Shown here: one piece after another, positions 43,511 through 54,866 of the stretch
Layout of the letters: every line of letters starts with the position of its first letter
Position numbering within the stretch: the first letter of the stretch is position 1
Source of the DNA: Mesostigma viride
Lineage: Eukaryota; Streptophyta; Mesostigmatophyceae; Mesostigmatales; Mesostigmataceae
Assembly: GCA_009746045.1 (NCBI GenBank)
Contig: RPFO01000016.1
Location: 931,395-995,394, forward strand
Direction of reading: 5' to 3'
Length of the DNA: 64,000 nucleotides
Translations under genes and position numbers: made by a program
The notes under the pieces: generated by a model
Database searches by the model: none
What the model saw: the letters and a program-made list of their open reading frames with translations, nothing else
What the model was told of the DNA's origin: nothing

Positions 43511-44282
43511 CCATGCAAAAGCCCACACGTGCCACACTCAACCTAGCATAAGTAAGTAAGTGAACATGCACCGAATGAAGGCATGCCATGTGCATGCGCA
43601 TGCACACAGATACAAGTTGTCTCACTTAACATACAAATTGACAATTGATACACTAGGTGCACTTGTGACATGCTTTGGAATATTAATTATTGCGGGGGGG
43701 GTGTAAATTGAAGTCCTCCCCGCCCTCTCCTGCGGGGTGGAATTGTGGACGATCACAAAAAATGCATTGGCATCCAGGTTAGATGGCCGGTAATGGCACT
43801 CACATGTTACGGTCATTTTCCGGGTCAAATATGCCGTCCGGCCACCCGGGCTGGGTCAGATGTAGCCAGTTGACGTTAGCAACTCAGAGGGGAGAACCGA
43901 CGTCAGATAGGGTCCAGGAGTGGAAACCGAAGCCGGCATCCAGGGTAGGAGGGGGGACGTCACAGCAAAACTGCCCACTCCAAGTTTGGTCCGACGGGGC
44001 TCTGACAGACGCACGTGTTCAAAGCGAGCTCCAAAATCGCCCTGGCGCCGGAGAATTATTGAAAAGGTGCACATGCGCTTAAGTTGGCTTTTTCAGGATG
44101 GCGCGAGGAAAATATAACCGAAGTGCGCTTGGCAACACACCCGGCGCCTGTTTTTCACTTTTCAGGAAAGGTGTGCGCTCAACGTGAGACTAGGTATCGG
44201 TCCGGTGCTTAGGCTTACATCCGGGAGTGAGGTACTTGTGGACGTACTAATGCACATATGCGCATTCGTACGGCAACTAATT

Positions 44283-44790
44283 AATTAATTAATTAAAGAC
44301 TCGTGCTCCCGTTGGGTAGTCACGTCCGAGCATTAACCCCGATGGATGGATGGATGGGTGCAAACAGTCCTACCGGTCTAATCTATCTACATCAGCTACC
44401 TACGACATCTATCTAACAGCATTCTAACTACAACATCTATCTAGACAGCCGCACGCTGCCCTAGGGGAGCTGGCTGGCGTGCCTCCCACGGGTTTGCACA
44501 AGCGGGCGCTTCCCCACAGGGGGGGGCTCGTTGTCCTCTATGACCTGGGCCCACTTGGCCTTGTTCATCATCTTCTTCCAATTAAATCACGGAGAGGCCT
44601 AGGCCCCCCATGTCCTCTACTAGCTGTTCTTTGAAGGTGCGGGCCTTGCGGCGTCTAACATCACTGGGCCCGGCCCACGTCAGGAGGTGCCGGCCAGGCT
44701 GAGCTGGTCGCAGTCCTGCGGGGGGGGGGCCACGTGAGGTGTCTACCGCACAGCAATTAAATACGGTCAAGATTTTTAGGACACGTGGCG
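44283..44790 (-). mobile_element. LINE 3' end with C-terminal coding remnant
   Basis: The minus strand encodes RPAQPGRHLLTWAGPSDVRR and, after a frame break, KKMMNKAKWAQVIEDNEPP, then a 3' UTR containing only about four GGAT units, CTCC..ACGGGAGCACGAGTC and a TTAATTAATT tail. The coding end resembles the post-RT tail of RTE/L1-like elements. Upstream coding parts are lost. Confidence 0.65.
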
Positions 44791-45009
44791 AAACTAGGAG
44801 TAATCTTGGTGGCGTCAGATACAAGTCCTGACTGTGCCCACTATCTCCCCAAAGGGATTTTTTTTAAAAAAAATTATAACATGCCTCCGTTGGGAGATCA
44901 TGTACATAGCACATATTCCTTGCTGGATGGGTGGAGGTGGACAAAGCCGCGTAATCGAACTAACCTAACTCTAAGCTATCTAGTCCGTCCAACCAAGCTT
45001 AATTAATTA

Positions 45010-45563
45010 ATATGCACGTGATTGTGTCACGTGAGTGCCAATACAGATCGAGTAAAGGAACCTTCAACCCGGCCTATATACACAGCGAGAAGGAGGGAGG
45101 GTTCTGCCCTAGCTTTTCTCACTGCCGCAAGTGGGCAGGCCACAGAGCGCTCTCTCCACAACATGCATGGTGCATGCCGCGGGGCGCAACACTGTGGGTG
45201 CAATACAACCAGTGCAATGCATAGGTAGGCTGACGCATAGCTTATGCTACAGTTAAAGGTGAGGTGCCGGCTGAAGACGTCGGCTAAGGCGCAAGCTGAT
45301 GACCTCAAGGTGCCATCTGGAGCCAATTGAAGGTACTAAAACGCTGTGCGCTAATCATTTCAACTGCTGTAATGCCTATAAAGCTATCCCATAATCGATT
45401 GGTGCAGGTGCCCTAGTGCACCTAGAGCAAGTGTTGTTTACATTCCCACCCTTGCAGGAAGTAGCTTAGAATGTATGATAGGCCATATGTCCCTTCTCTG
45501 GGCTATGTGCTACATATACTCCCAACGGAGTTATGTTACAATTCAATTCAATTCAATTCAATA
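45010..45563 (+). mobile_element. LINE 3' region, TCCCAACGGAGTTATGTT family
   Basis: The 3' end CACCTAGAGCAAG..TTTACATTCCCACCC..GGAGTTATGTT is shared with 52640-52770 and ends in an AATTC-type tail. The preceding sequence has no intact ORF. Confidence 0.55.
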
Positions 45564-45599
45564 ATCGATTGCCCCCATCTAGACAACTAGCTATAGCTT

Positions 45600-45795
45600 G
45601 AGTGCTCTATCCCGGGGGAGCCCAGGGGGGCTTCCACAGTTTCTTGTTGACATAAAGGTCCCCGCCCCGCACACTTGTGGCTTCTCGGGGTTGGTCTTGT
45701 GGCGGATGTAGTCGGCCCGGCCACTGATCGCCGTGTTGCTGCTGCTGGGCTGGCGTCAGGTCGTCGTCAAGCGACCAGGAGGTGTTCACGTACTA
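45600..45795 (-). pseudogene. LINE ORF1 C-terminal fragment
   Basis: The minus strand encodes SLDDDLTPAQQQQHGDQ, the same C-terminal motif as the larger ORF1 remnant at 50097-51367 (TLDDDLTPAQQQQRRD). About 60 codons remain. Confidence 0.55.
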
Positions 45796-45828
45796 GTCTA
45801 TAGTCTAGAAAAATCCTAACTAACTACG

Positions 45829-46815
45829 CTACTCAGCAAAACGCCCCTTCCTCTTGGGATGATCGACTTGGGGGGAGGTGGCTTGCCCACAGGGGCTGGC
45901 GTGTGCATGGGCCTGGACAATCTTCTGCCACCTCTTCTTGTTCTGTGCACATTGCGCAGTCAAAAGAAGGGAGAGGGAGTGGATGCGGTGTTCAAACTCA
46001 CTTGAGCTGGGACCACCAGGTCGGCCACTGAGCAACATCTGGATGTAGTTCGTGGCATGTTTCCCTACCCTTTTGGGAATGCCCTCGGGGCCAGGCCAGG
46101 TCAGAATGTGTTGCCCTGGTTGGCCAAGCCTCTGGGCCGGGGGCGGCCAGACCAAGGGCGGTGTCGACCTGGCTGGTGCGAGCAAGATGTCCTACAAATG
46201 CTATCCTACTACGCTGCCTAATCTCGTTCGAAATACGAGGCATACCCTGATACAAAGACTCTAATGACGGGCGCTTGGAAAACCCTACATTCAGGGGCCT
46301 GTCGGAGCATCGATCCTGTAAACCGTGCCGTCTAGCTTAGTTAGCCGCCAGTGTGTCCGTGTCTCCGTGAGTGTCCATGCCTCGGCGCCATACGTAAGCA
46401 CCGTGACCGGGACGAGGACCGTTGAAGAGCATGCGCTTACGGTGCTCGCCCAGGCCCTTCGAGCGCCAGTAGTATAGGTGTTGAGCGAAAGGAGCCGGGC
46501 CCATGCAGGCCAGGCCGATACGGATGTCCACATCGTCGGCGGTGTCGGGGAGCATGATCACTACATAACAGTTTGAAGCGATCACGGAACGGGACCTCCG
46601 TCACGTCGAGCAGGCCGCCGCGGCAGCGCGCGGGCGACTGGAGGCCCCAATCGATCACGTGCACCATCGCCTCAGTTTTGACACTAATCTCCAACCCCAC
46701 CGCCCTCGCCTCCAAGCCGGCAGACAGTCCAGCCATGCAGGTCTGAATGTACGTGCTCGGGGCGCGCGATGAGGGTGGTGTCATCGATCCGCATCGGCCC
46801 TTTACGCCATCGCTC
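45829..46815 (-). pseudogene. LINE reverse transcriptase, C-terminal half, degenerate
   Basis: Reading the minus strand from right to left, RIDDTTLIARPEHV (46800-46750) is the catalytic xxDD box, followed by MVHVIDWGL, DVDIRIGLACMGPAPFAQH, HLYYWRSKGLGEHRKRM, VTVLTYGAEAWTLTETRTH and RIAFVGHLARTSQVDTALGL. These are the order and motifs of RTE-like LINE ends. Several frameshifts occur, and the usual aromatic residue of the YxDD box is isoleucine or arginine-flanked here. Non-functional. Confidence 0.75.
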
Positions 46816-46859
46816 TCCGCCACCAGCTCTTTGCCCCGCAACCTTTCATCACGGCGGGG

Positions 46860-47565
46860 GTGTCCTGCGGCAGCTGCGGGCTTGCTCTGGATACTACTGG
46901 GACGCACTACACTGTCGCGTGCATATGGGTGGCCAGCAGAACCAGAACTGGTTTCTCTATCTCCATACCGCTGTCCTCCGGGTGGTGTGTGCCATATTAT
47001 GGTTCGGTCGGTCTTTCCCCACTCCACCATCCATGCAGTGCGAGGACGCGGATGGGGCCGCCCGGCCTCTACTCACCCAACCACCGCCCCGACATTACCG
47101 TGCTTGCCTACAACGAGCAGGGCTGCCACCTGCTCATCAATGTCTCCGTGGCTCAGCCGCTCTCCGATCGCCACATCCTCCGGGCGGCTGTGGATGCCGG
47201 CGCTGCTGCCGCTACATGTGGCTGAGCACGACAAGTTTGCCTCCTATTATACGGCGATGTGGGGGCCCACCGGGTCATGCACCCCCTTTGTCCTCATGAG
47301 GAGTTCGGGGCCATGGGCCTCAAGACAGCGTCCGGAGTTTTTCCACGAGTGCTGCCAGCGCCGTGAAGACCGCCTCGATCTCGAGGGTCAGACCGCCCCG
47401 TGGTCTGCCCGCACGTGGTCCTCGTATTGGCGGCAGCGCCTGTCACTCGCCCTCACTCGCACCGTGGCTGATGCATGTGTTAATTATTCCGCCGCACCCG
47501 GGCCGACTTTGTCGCGCCCCATCATGCGGTCTCTAGATCCCTTCATGCAATGCAGGCCTGCATGG
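46860..47565 (+). pseudogene. LINE C-terminal zinc knuckle and endonuclease-like domain, degenerate
   Basis: The plus strand has CGSCGLALDTTGTHYTVAC, a CxxC..D..G.H...C knuckle as found after the RT of some LINEs. It is followed by HRPDITVLAYNEQGCHLLIN and VSVAQPLSDRHILRAA, like the PD..V segment of restriction-like endonuclease domains. After a frameshift, DKFASYYTAMWG, FFHECCQRREDRL and SSYWRQRLSLALTRTVAD continue the family pattern. It faces the opposite way to the RT fragment next to it, so the two come from different insertions. Confidence 0.6.
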
Positions 47566-47737
47566 TGGGCCGGTAGCGCTGTTGCTGCGTGTAGTTTTGT
47601 GATGTATAGTTAGTTGCATGCACCTTGTGCAGCTGGCGTGATGAGCTTGGATGTCCGTATCAGATTACTATTAATTTCTTCAGGGTTATTCTCCCATGCA
47701 GTTATCGGGTTTTTCCTTATGCTGCATGCCCATCTCA

Positions 47738-49056
47738 CAGTGCTTTTACTAAGGGTTTTTGTCATTCGTCAACTTGTTGACTATTTGCCTCGGCACTTCG
47801 TCAAATGGTTGACTATTTGCCTCGGCAATTCGTCAAACTGGTTGACTATTTGCCGTGGCGCTTCGTCAACCCGGGGGGGGGGGGGGGGAGGAAGTTTTAT
47901 TTCTTCACCATTAACTTAAGGTCGCTCACGCCTCACACACGCATGTAATGCATGTGGATAAAACACAATATCACATTGTGGCTGTTGACAACTGCATAAA
48001 CTACAGAATAATGACTAGTATCCTTCACAGCTAGGCCAGAGTCAAGTGGTCGTTTGGGCCCATTCGTACTTTCCGTTTTCCCACCACTGCTCGCGCTCAG
48101 GCCGCTCCTTGCTGTACTGCTTGTTGTACTCCTGTCTCTGCCTTTTCGCTGCTGGCTTTGTCTTGCCCTTCTTCTTCCCCTTCTTCTTCCCTGAGCTGCC
48201 GTCATCATCGGCCTTGCTCCTTTCTGTCTGGGCCCCCTCCTCGCCAGATTCCTCCTCGTCAGATTCCTCCTCTACAGAGTTCGAGGCGCTGTCAGATGAT
48301 GCTGACTGGCCGCCATCTTCCTCTTCCTGCGCATTCGACCCATCCTCTTCCTCACGCTCTACTCTCTTGCGTTTTTTGCGACCCTGCCTGCCCTCCTTTT
48401 CGTCTAAACTGCGGCCTAGGTCGACGATATTTTCCGTTTCTACAATTTGTCCAGCTTGCTTCTTAAACAGCGCATCTAAGGTGCTAGTCTTGAAACCTGC
48501 CAACCCGTTTTTCTTCGACATTCTCTAGCTCATGCAACACTACCTAAACATCGCCGCCGCCATTATCGAAACAATTTCGCATGCAATATTTTATCGCACA
48601 TGAAGTCGCCAGACGGCCTGAGGTCGTCACGTAATTAATTGCTTGTCCAGGGTGATTACAGTTAATAATTTTTTCATGCCCTCGTCGGCTCAAGTCCTGC
48701 CTTGCTCGTCTTCAGTTTTGGTACCCGAGCATTGTCCTGAACCGTACTGACGTACTGTCTTTCCAAACCAACTCCAACTGCAGCGTACCTAGGATTCAGA
48801 TGGTACGGGCTGACGGCCTGACGCCGCGCCGCTGGACCTTAGGTCTGGCCTTCAGGACTTAGGTGGTTGACGAATACCCTAAACATTTCGTCAAACCGGT
48901 TGACGAACTTCGGAACATATTCGTCAATTGGTTGACGAATTGCCGAGTTGGTTGACGAATGTGGTTGACGAATTGCCCAAAATGGTTGACTATTTTACTA
49001 CTATTTTCAAAATTTGTCAACCGGTTGACGAAATAGTCCCGTTAGTAAAAGCACTG
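47738..49056. mobile_element. hAT-like nonautonomous transposon, 1,319 bp, carrying an ORF
   Basis: Terminal inverted repeats begin CAGTGCTTTTACTAA at both ends and are flanked by the 8-bp duplication CCATCTCA (47730-47737, 49057-49064). CAGTG-type ends with an 8-bp target duplication are the hAT signature. The subterminal regions carry many GTTGAC/GTCAAC motifs, often as GTCAAC(C/T)GGTTGAC palindromes, which look like transposase-binding repeats. No transposase is inside; the interior holds an intact minus-strand ORF. Confidence 0.88.
48042..48521 (-). CDS. Lysine/glutamate-rich nuclear-type protein, 159 aa, inside hAT element
   Basis: ATG at 48521 starts MSKKNGLAGFKTSTLDALFK; the frame is intact to TGA at 48042. 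Seen: a short hydrophobic-basic N-terminus, a basic GRKKRKRVERE (nuclear-localisation-like), a long Ser/Glu/Asp tract, a second basic KKKGKKKGKTKPAAKRQRQE, and a Trp-rich end (EQWWENGKYEWAQ). I do not recognise the family. The length and freedom from stops within a nonautonomous transposon suggest a host gene or cDNA captured by the element, possibly still selected. Low-complexity composition could also keep the frame open by chance in the middle, but not at both ends. Confidence 0.6.
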   Translation of the reverse strand: MSKKNGLAGFKTSTLDALFKKQAGQIVETENIVDLGRSLDEKEGRQGRKKRKRVEREEEDGSNAQEEEDGGQSASSDSASNSVEEESDEEESGEEGAQTERSKADDDGSSGKKKGKKKGKTKPAAKRQRQEYNKQYSKERPEREQWWENGKYEWAQTTT

Positions 49057-49159
49057 CCATCTCACCTCTGTAATCTATCATTCTCAATGAATATGTATAT
49101 AAATATCATCGCATATGTATATAAATATATCATCGTATATATGTATATTTATGAATCAG

Positions 49160-49503
49160 GTTGGCCAGGCGGTAGCCAGTGCCACCCCCGCCGTGCTTGC
49201 GCTCCTTAAGAATGTCCAAGCCGGGCGGCGGGCTAGCTCAAACCCCTTAATTGAGCATGCAGTAAAGCGCGCACGTGCCCGCGGCGCATATGACGTGATC
49301 CACGACAATAATGAACAGATATGCAGGACATGCCGGACACAACCCTGCCACACCCCGTATACGTGGTGAATGGGGAATGGTGGGGTGGCGCCTGAAGTTG
49401 ATCCGCAGTACGTCCGCATGCAGTACTGCCTGCGAGCCCTCATACAGTCGACAAATGGCAGCAATAATAAACGCTGGTGGTACCCGATCCAGAGCTTAGG
49501 ATA
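49160..49503 (+). pseudogene. Coding-like fragment of unknown origin
   Basis: The plus strand reads QVGQAVASATPAVLALLKNV, then NPLIEHAVKRARARGAYDVI. After frame changes it reads HPVYVVNGEW and VDPQYVRMQYCLRALIQSTN, then GSNNKRWWYPIQSLG with a stop. The patches look like one protein broken by two indels. No family recognised. Confidence 0.35.
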
Positions 49504-49540
49504 GCCCAAAGAGCCTCCCAGAGGACCGTGTCATCAAATT

Positions 49541-51400
49541 AATTAATTAATTAATTAATTAAACTCGTGCTCCCGTTGGGGAGTCACGGAGCACCGAAGT
49601 GCTTTTCATCCCTGTGTGTGCGCAACAGGAGAAAGGGCAGAGACCCCCAGTCTCCTTCATGCCAAAGGCATGCCACAGCTGCATTCGGGCGCGCTAGCTA
49701 AAAGACATGCTAACGATCCGGCAAACTGTGGGTGCAATAAGACCCATGTGAGCATATCATAGCAAGGAGCGTGGGCAAGTAATCTGATCGAGGCCATGAC
49801 GTAGCATGCATGGCTGTACAAAGACTAAGCTAAGGCTGTGGCTGGTTGTGTACCGTGCGTGAGCGGTGCACGTGACTACGTATGGTGCATGCATGCATGG
49901 CACAGCTAGCTAGGCATGCAAACATTCTAAGCATGGCTGCCATGGCAACAGTGACTACCAATGAAGTCAAGCTAGGGCTATTCTAGTCTAGCCCGCTGGG
50001 GGCGTCCACATCTTGTGGTTGATCATCAGGTCCCGGCCCGCCCCGCCAGTACACCTTGGGCTTCTGGGGGTCCTGCTTGTGGCGGAGGTATTCAGCCTAG
50101 TAGGCCACCTGTAGGTCACGTCGCTGCTGCTGCTGAGCGGGGGTCAGGTCGTCGTCCAGCGTCCAGGTGAGGTCGTGCAACCGCTTGCGACGAGAGAGGA
50201 ACCGCTGCTTGTCCTCACGGGAGGGGAAGGTGAGAAGGACTGGTGGGGGAGCCGCCTTGTCCCGTGAGTGGGGAAGGCGGTGGCACCCACGCATGCAGTT
50301 CTACCTCACATACCAGGCCCATGAGGGTAAGGAGCTGGTCCTTAAGCTCGTCGGCAAGGGAGGTTGACGTCTCACCTGGCTTCTGGGGGAAGCGACGCAG
50401 CACCACCCGGCAGTCGCGGCGGGCGCGGTCGGTGGCCTCCCGTTGTTGAGCCTGGCGAAGGTCTTCAAGCTCCTGGAGCTTCGTAGCGATGGCGTCGGTG
50501 GTGGAGGCGGTCGCTGTCCGCAGCAGGTCCGCATAGGAGAGGGGCGGGAGGTCACCATGCAGCTTCCAGCCGGGGTGGCTGGGATGCGATGGTGGCCGTC
50601 TGCTCCGCTATCTTGGGCCGGGACCTGTGAGGCCAGGGCCTCGGTGTGGGCGGTGATGGCTTCAAGCTTCTTCATGAGCACGCCGCACTTGCCCTCCACC
50701 TGGTTAAGGCGAGAGACAAGTGCAGCGTGCGTTTCCGTGCCTGTGCCGCGGTGTGCAGCGTCGTGAACTGGGGCTGGAGCTTGTGGACGACCTTGGTTTC
50801 CACATTGGAGACCCGGGCCTCCACCGTGTTGAGCGTCGTGTTCAGCGAGGTCAGCTTCTCGGCCAACGGCCAGGTCACGTGCTCCTCCAGCACTGCTCGG
50901 ATGTCGTCCTTGCAGCTCTAGGGAGGAAGCCGATGTGGCTGTCGGCCGCGCAGGCTGGGCTGGGGTGCGGATCGTGGCGGCGATTTTGTCGATAGGTAGC
51001 TGGTAGAAGCTGCACATGATGGCGATCGAGGCGGTGGTCGTATGCTGGCAGGGTGAGGAACCTCTCCACGTTCTCGGCGTGGATCGATGGGCGCATAGGG
51101 CCCATGGAGCTTGCGTTCCTGTGCTAAGAAACGCACTATTTCGACGCATTCTGCGTTGGACAGTTGCATCCATTTGCTGAAAGAAAAGCGGTCGTCATTT
51201 GGTAGGTACTCAAATAGCTGTCGCCATTTGTGGGCGTAGCAGGGTTTCTTGGGCTCTGGCGAGGCGCTTGGCGATGGGTTTGCTGGCGGTGGGTTGGCGG
51301 GCCCAGAAGGCTGGGCCAGGACGATGGCGAGTGGGTTCGGTTCGAAGCCGGCAAGCTCCTTTTCCAAACCTCGTTTTAATTGCTTTTGGGGCCGTCATAG
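49541..51400 (-). mobile_element. 5'-truncated or ORF1-only LINE copy
   Basis: The minus-strand 3' end (ACTCGTGCTCCCGTTGGGG complement plus TTAATTAATT tail) lies at 49541-49580. A 3' UTR of about 440 bp and then an ORF1 remnant follow upstream. There is no ORF2 between ORF1 and the tail, so the copy has an internal deletion or is a nonautonomous derivative. Confidence 0.6.
50097..51367 (-). pseudogene. LINE ORF1 (coiled-coil plus RRM-like), frameshifted
   Basis: From 51367 down: MEKELAGFEPNPLAIVLAQP, a proline spacer, YAHKWRQLFEYLPNDDRFSF, then frame changes through VERFLTLPAYDH and MCSFYQLPIDKIAATI. A coiled coil follows (HVTWPLAEKLTSLNTTLNTV; ALVSRLNQVEGKCGVLMKKL), then RRFPQKPGETSTSLADELKD and the RRM-like end VLLTFPSREDKQRFLSRRKR and TLDDDLTPAQQQQ. 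This order (coiled coil, RNA-binding fold, C-terminal tail) is that of L1-type ORF1 nucleic-acid chaperones. Several frameshifts make it a pseudogene in the given sequence. Confidence 0.65.
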
Positions 51401-51599
51401 CTGCTTGTCACCTGCGTAACTTTGGCAATACTGCGTTTCAGCCGTAACCGATTATACTGGCATGTGCGTCTCAAAAAAGCGCATCGAATGCAAGTGGTCT
51501 GACCGAATTTGGGGCTCAGACGCAAAAGATCTGAACTCCGCCGTCAGCCATGCCGCCGTCAGCCATTTTCGTTCAATAGGTGCATGGACTAGGTACATG

Positions 51600-51990
51600 C
51601 ATGCGCCCCTAATGTGTCATCAAAGGCCTTGATATAGTCGACAAAAATGAAGACCAGCGGCAAACCATCATGCAGGGCAAAGGCGACGCACCTCCGGAGG
51701 ATCCTCCATCAACCGGCGCGCGACAAATATGTACAGCCATGACAGTGTTACGTACGACCACAACGGAAACCAATCTGAGACTCACCCAGGTGTGGGTCCA
51801 GCGCGGCACGGAGCCTGTGCAGCATCATGCCCATGATCATGCATGATCGAAGACCTTCAGCGCGGCGCTCTGGAGGCAGACACCCCGATAGTTACGGGGG
51901 TCAGTGCAGCAGATCCCGTCTTGTACAGCATGACTAGCGAGGATGGCCGCCTGCCATGCACTTGAGCAGCAGGCGGAGGCTCATCGATCA
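51600..51990 (-). pseudogene. LINE reverse transcriptase N-terminal fragment
   Basis: The minus strand encodes TDPRNYRGVCLQSAALKVFD and, after frame breaks, AFALHDGLPLVFIFVDYIKA ending FDDT. These are RT boxes 1-3, with FVDYIKAFD carrying the first catalytic aspartate. The rest is lost. It is upstream of, and separate from, the ORF1 remnant at 50097-51367. 52000-52620 shows no recognised gene. Confidence 0.65.
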
Positions 51991-52629
51991 GAGAGCAGGA
52001 CACGGTTGCAGAACGCCATGCAGCAGAAGATCCCTCACTGCCGGGTCAGGGGTACGTCCTCCTCAGCAACTCAGCAGAGAGCTAGGTGACCAGTCGGCAC
52101 CGACCGCCGCGTCGAACCGCAGGCGCGGCGCCGTCCAATTTGGAGGAATATTCCTCCAAAATGAAGGGGTGGACGACGTCGTTGGTGGCAAGGCAGCCCT
52201 CCTTCAAGGCGGGGACTTGGTAGTCCGCGGCCGAGGAGGGGGGCGCACTCCTGAAGGCGGCGGGGGGGGGTCCGGCAACACCGAGACGGGCGGCCTAGCT
52301 AGAGGGATACAACTAACTAACTAACTAGCCTCCGGCTATAGCGTATAAATGCCACGTGTCACACGTCCAACGTGCACTCCGTTTCGCCCCGATGGACCCA
52401 TTTTGGCAACTTGGTGTACGCTCACGCAGCCATTTTTTACTTTGGCTTGTCATGGACGGCGCTGGACGGCCAAAAAGTGTGTGGGCTCAAGTATACTATA
52501 GGAAAATGAGGGGGTTTCTCCTTCCTCCTTCCAGGGTGGAACCCTGCATGGCCAGTTTGCGTTGGCGTGCATTTTGTACCGAATTAGTATGCCGGACTAA
52601 TGACCTAATAGTTCATCATGAGGGTGCAG

Positions 52630-52800
52630 CTAGGTGCCCTGGTGCACCTAGAGCAAGGGTAGCTTACATTCCCACCCTATAAGTTGCAGTCCTGAAGTAG
52701 CCCAGAATGTAATATTAAAAGCCATATGCCCCTTCTCAGGGATATGTGCTACATGTGCTCCCAACGGAGTTATGTTTCTAATATTAATTAATTAATTAAT
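52630..52800 (+). mobile_element. LINE 3' tail, TCCCAACGGAGTTATGTT family
   Basis: CACCTAGAGCAAG..TTACATTCCCACCC, GCCCCTTCTCAGGGATATGT and CTCCCAACGGAGTTATGTT are followed by an ATTAATTAATTAATTAAT tail. 52801-54200 holds no recognised gene; a 17-base C run lies near 53420. Confidence 0.6.
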
Positions 52801-54615
52801 GACCTAATGCTATGGTCGGTTCTTATGCAAAATTGGACGCATACAATATTTATTAACGAATTATTATAAATTAAACACGTGCTCTGCATGGCTGCATGGG
52901 GAGTACGTCACGGAGATGCACCACAGTTCCTGTATATGCATGCACAGCCACATGCTGAAGCCACGAGATAGCCATGGCTGACGGCCCGGCGCCCATAATT
53001 TTTACGTCTGGGCTCAAATTTCTGCCGCGACTATCACAATTGCTTTGTCTTTCTAAGATGCACACGCTGATATATTTTCCCGAAGCTATCACACAATATT
53101 ATGACGAGCAAATGCGAGCTCCTCTACACAACGTCACCTGGCCGGCGGATCAATTATTGCCACCTGACCACCTGACCACCTGGCCAACCGGTCCCGCCTG
53201 CGCCTTCAGCTAGCCGCCCTCTTTTCCATCCTTCAGCGTGCTTCCGCGGACCTATGGTAACCCATCCCCTTGACCGAATCCACCCTCCTCCTCCACCTCC
53301 ACGAAGCCATCTCACAGCACGTGACGCCCCTATATAGCTGCAGATGTGGCAGCTGTGGGTCGCACGCTGGCTGCTGAGCTCCCCACCATCCCCACCGCCA
53401 CAGCCACCCTCCTCGCCTCCCCCCCCCCCCCCCCCCTCCGACTCCACCGACTCCATCAGTTAACGAAACTGTGGCTGAACTGTGGTTCAGCCTGCACTGA
53501 TTAATATCTACAGAGGAAGTAGTTATATTAATCAATAGGTTTATGTTGCTGGTTATGGCTACCAGCACAGAATGCACGAGGCACGTGAGAACCGTCGCCA
53601 AAGGTGCAAGGACACAGGTGCAGGGAAAGTGGTGCTACCAAGTGGCAGCGTCCTGCTCGTTATATACTAATTGTGACGCAGTCACATCCAGATGACTGAT
53701 AGGACAGATCATCTCACAATATTGCTGTCCTTCACTCTGGACCAGCAGATCTCGACTCGTTATCCATAAATAGTCACATCAGTGTCCTGTCGCACAAGTC
53801 CTGTCACTATTTGTTACGTCTAATCAATAGCATTGAATAGACCGCAGTGTCGGAGACTAAATGTCCTATCGTACACTGTGACAAGACGTCGTATGCCACG
53901 CGTCACTTGAAGAACCACCGTAGAATCACCGAATCCAAGTAGAATGTAGTAGAACAGTATCTTGCTCATATCTCGAGCAATACTCATCAGAATGAACCCG
54001 TTTCTGGATTGTAGTAACCGGAAGTAGAATCTCTACAAGCCAAGTAGCTTAGTAGAATAATATTGCTTGCCAGGCAATATTAACTCCAGCCCTTTCTTTC
54101 TTTTAGAGCTTGGACGTAACAGCCATATTAACTCCAGCCCTTTCTTTCTTTTAGAGCTGTTAGGCTTGGCAACACATATATAGAAACAACATGCATAGCA
54201 CTTGATATCCCTCCCAGCTCTCTGTTGTAGTCTCTGCTCGGGATTAATCAAGCACCAGATCACAACACATCTCAGCCATGACGAATTACAATGAATTCCC
54301 TATCCACTGGAAGTAGAAAGCCAAGTGTTTGGAATAGCAGCTTGTGGCTAACCAGAATAATGACCAAAATGGAATCATCACCATAATGGCTCCTGATTGG
54401 AACCCCACAAGTTACCCACAAGACCTTATCAGGTAGACATTGATAGTTATCAGAACTGGCGCCCACCATGGACTGAGAAATAGCACATCACAAAATATAT
54501 TAAGCACATGACAAACTACATTCCTCTGTCTGGGACAAAACTAGGGGGACCTGTCGCCACCTCACCAGCAAGGTTGATGGGCCAGCCAATCCGGGAAAAT
54601 CCGCCTAAGCAGCCC

Positions 54616-54632
54616 CAGGGAATCGAACCCTG
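54616..54632 (-). other. tRNA T-arm-like hairpin downstream of copia A pol
   Basis: CAGGGTTCGATTCCCTG on the minus strand: a 5-bp stem with a TTCGATT loop and B-box sequence. No complete tRNA cloverleaf surrounds it. Confidence 0.6.
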
Positions 54633-54866
54633 CCCTATAAAATCCCTTTGGTTGAGACAAACCTCAAACTGAGGACAAACCCCCAACCAACATCATGCTC
54701 CATGACTGAGCATTACATAGTAGAATACAGTATTATACACATATGTACACAGAGCATTACTGCCCTCAGAGCATCACAGCTCTCAGCATAACAGAGCCCA
54801 GCTCTATGTTAGCTCTTCTCACCCAATCAGTCACCAAACTCAAAGCTCCAACTGGAATTGCTCAAC

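Noticed and set aside
46747-47613. A single intact 288-codon plus-strand ORF
   Set aside because: Its first half is the wrong frame of the LINE knuckle/endonuclease region and the antisense of the RT fragment; only patches in different frames match LINE motifs.
48046-48528. 160-codon plus-strand ORF inside the hAT element
   Set aside because: It is the antisense shadow of the charged minus-strand ORF; the minus-strand ATG, composition and Trp-rich end are more protein-like.
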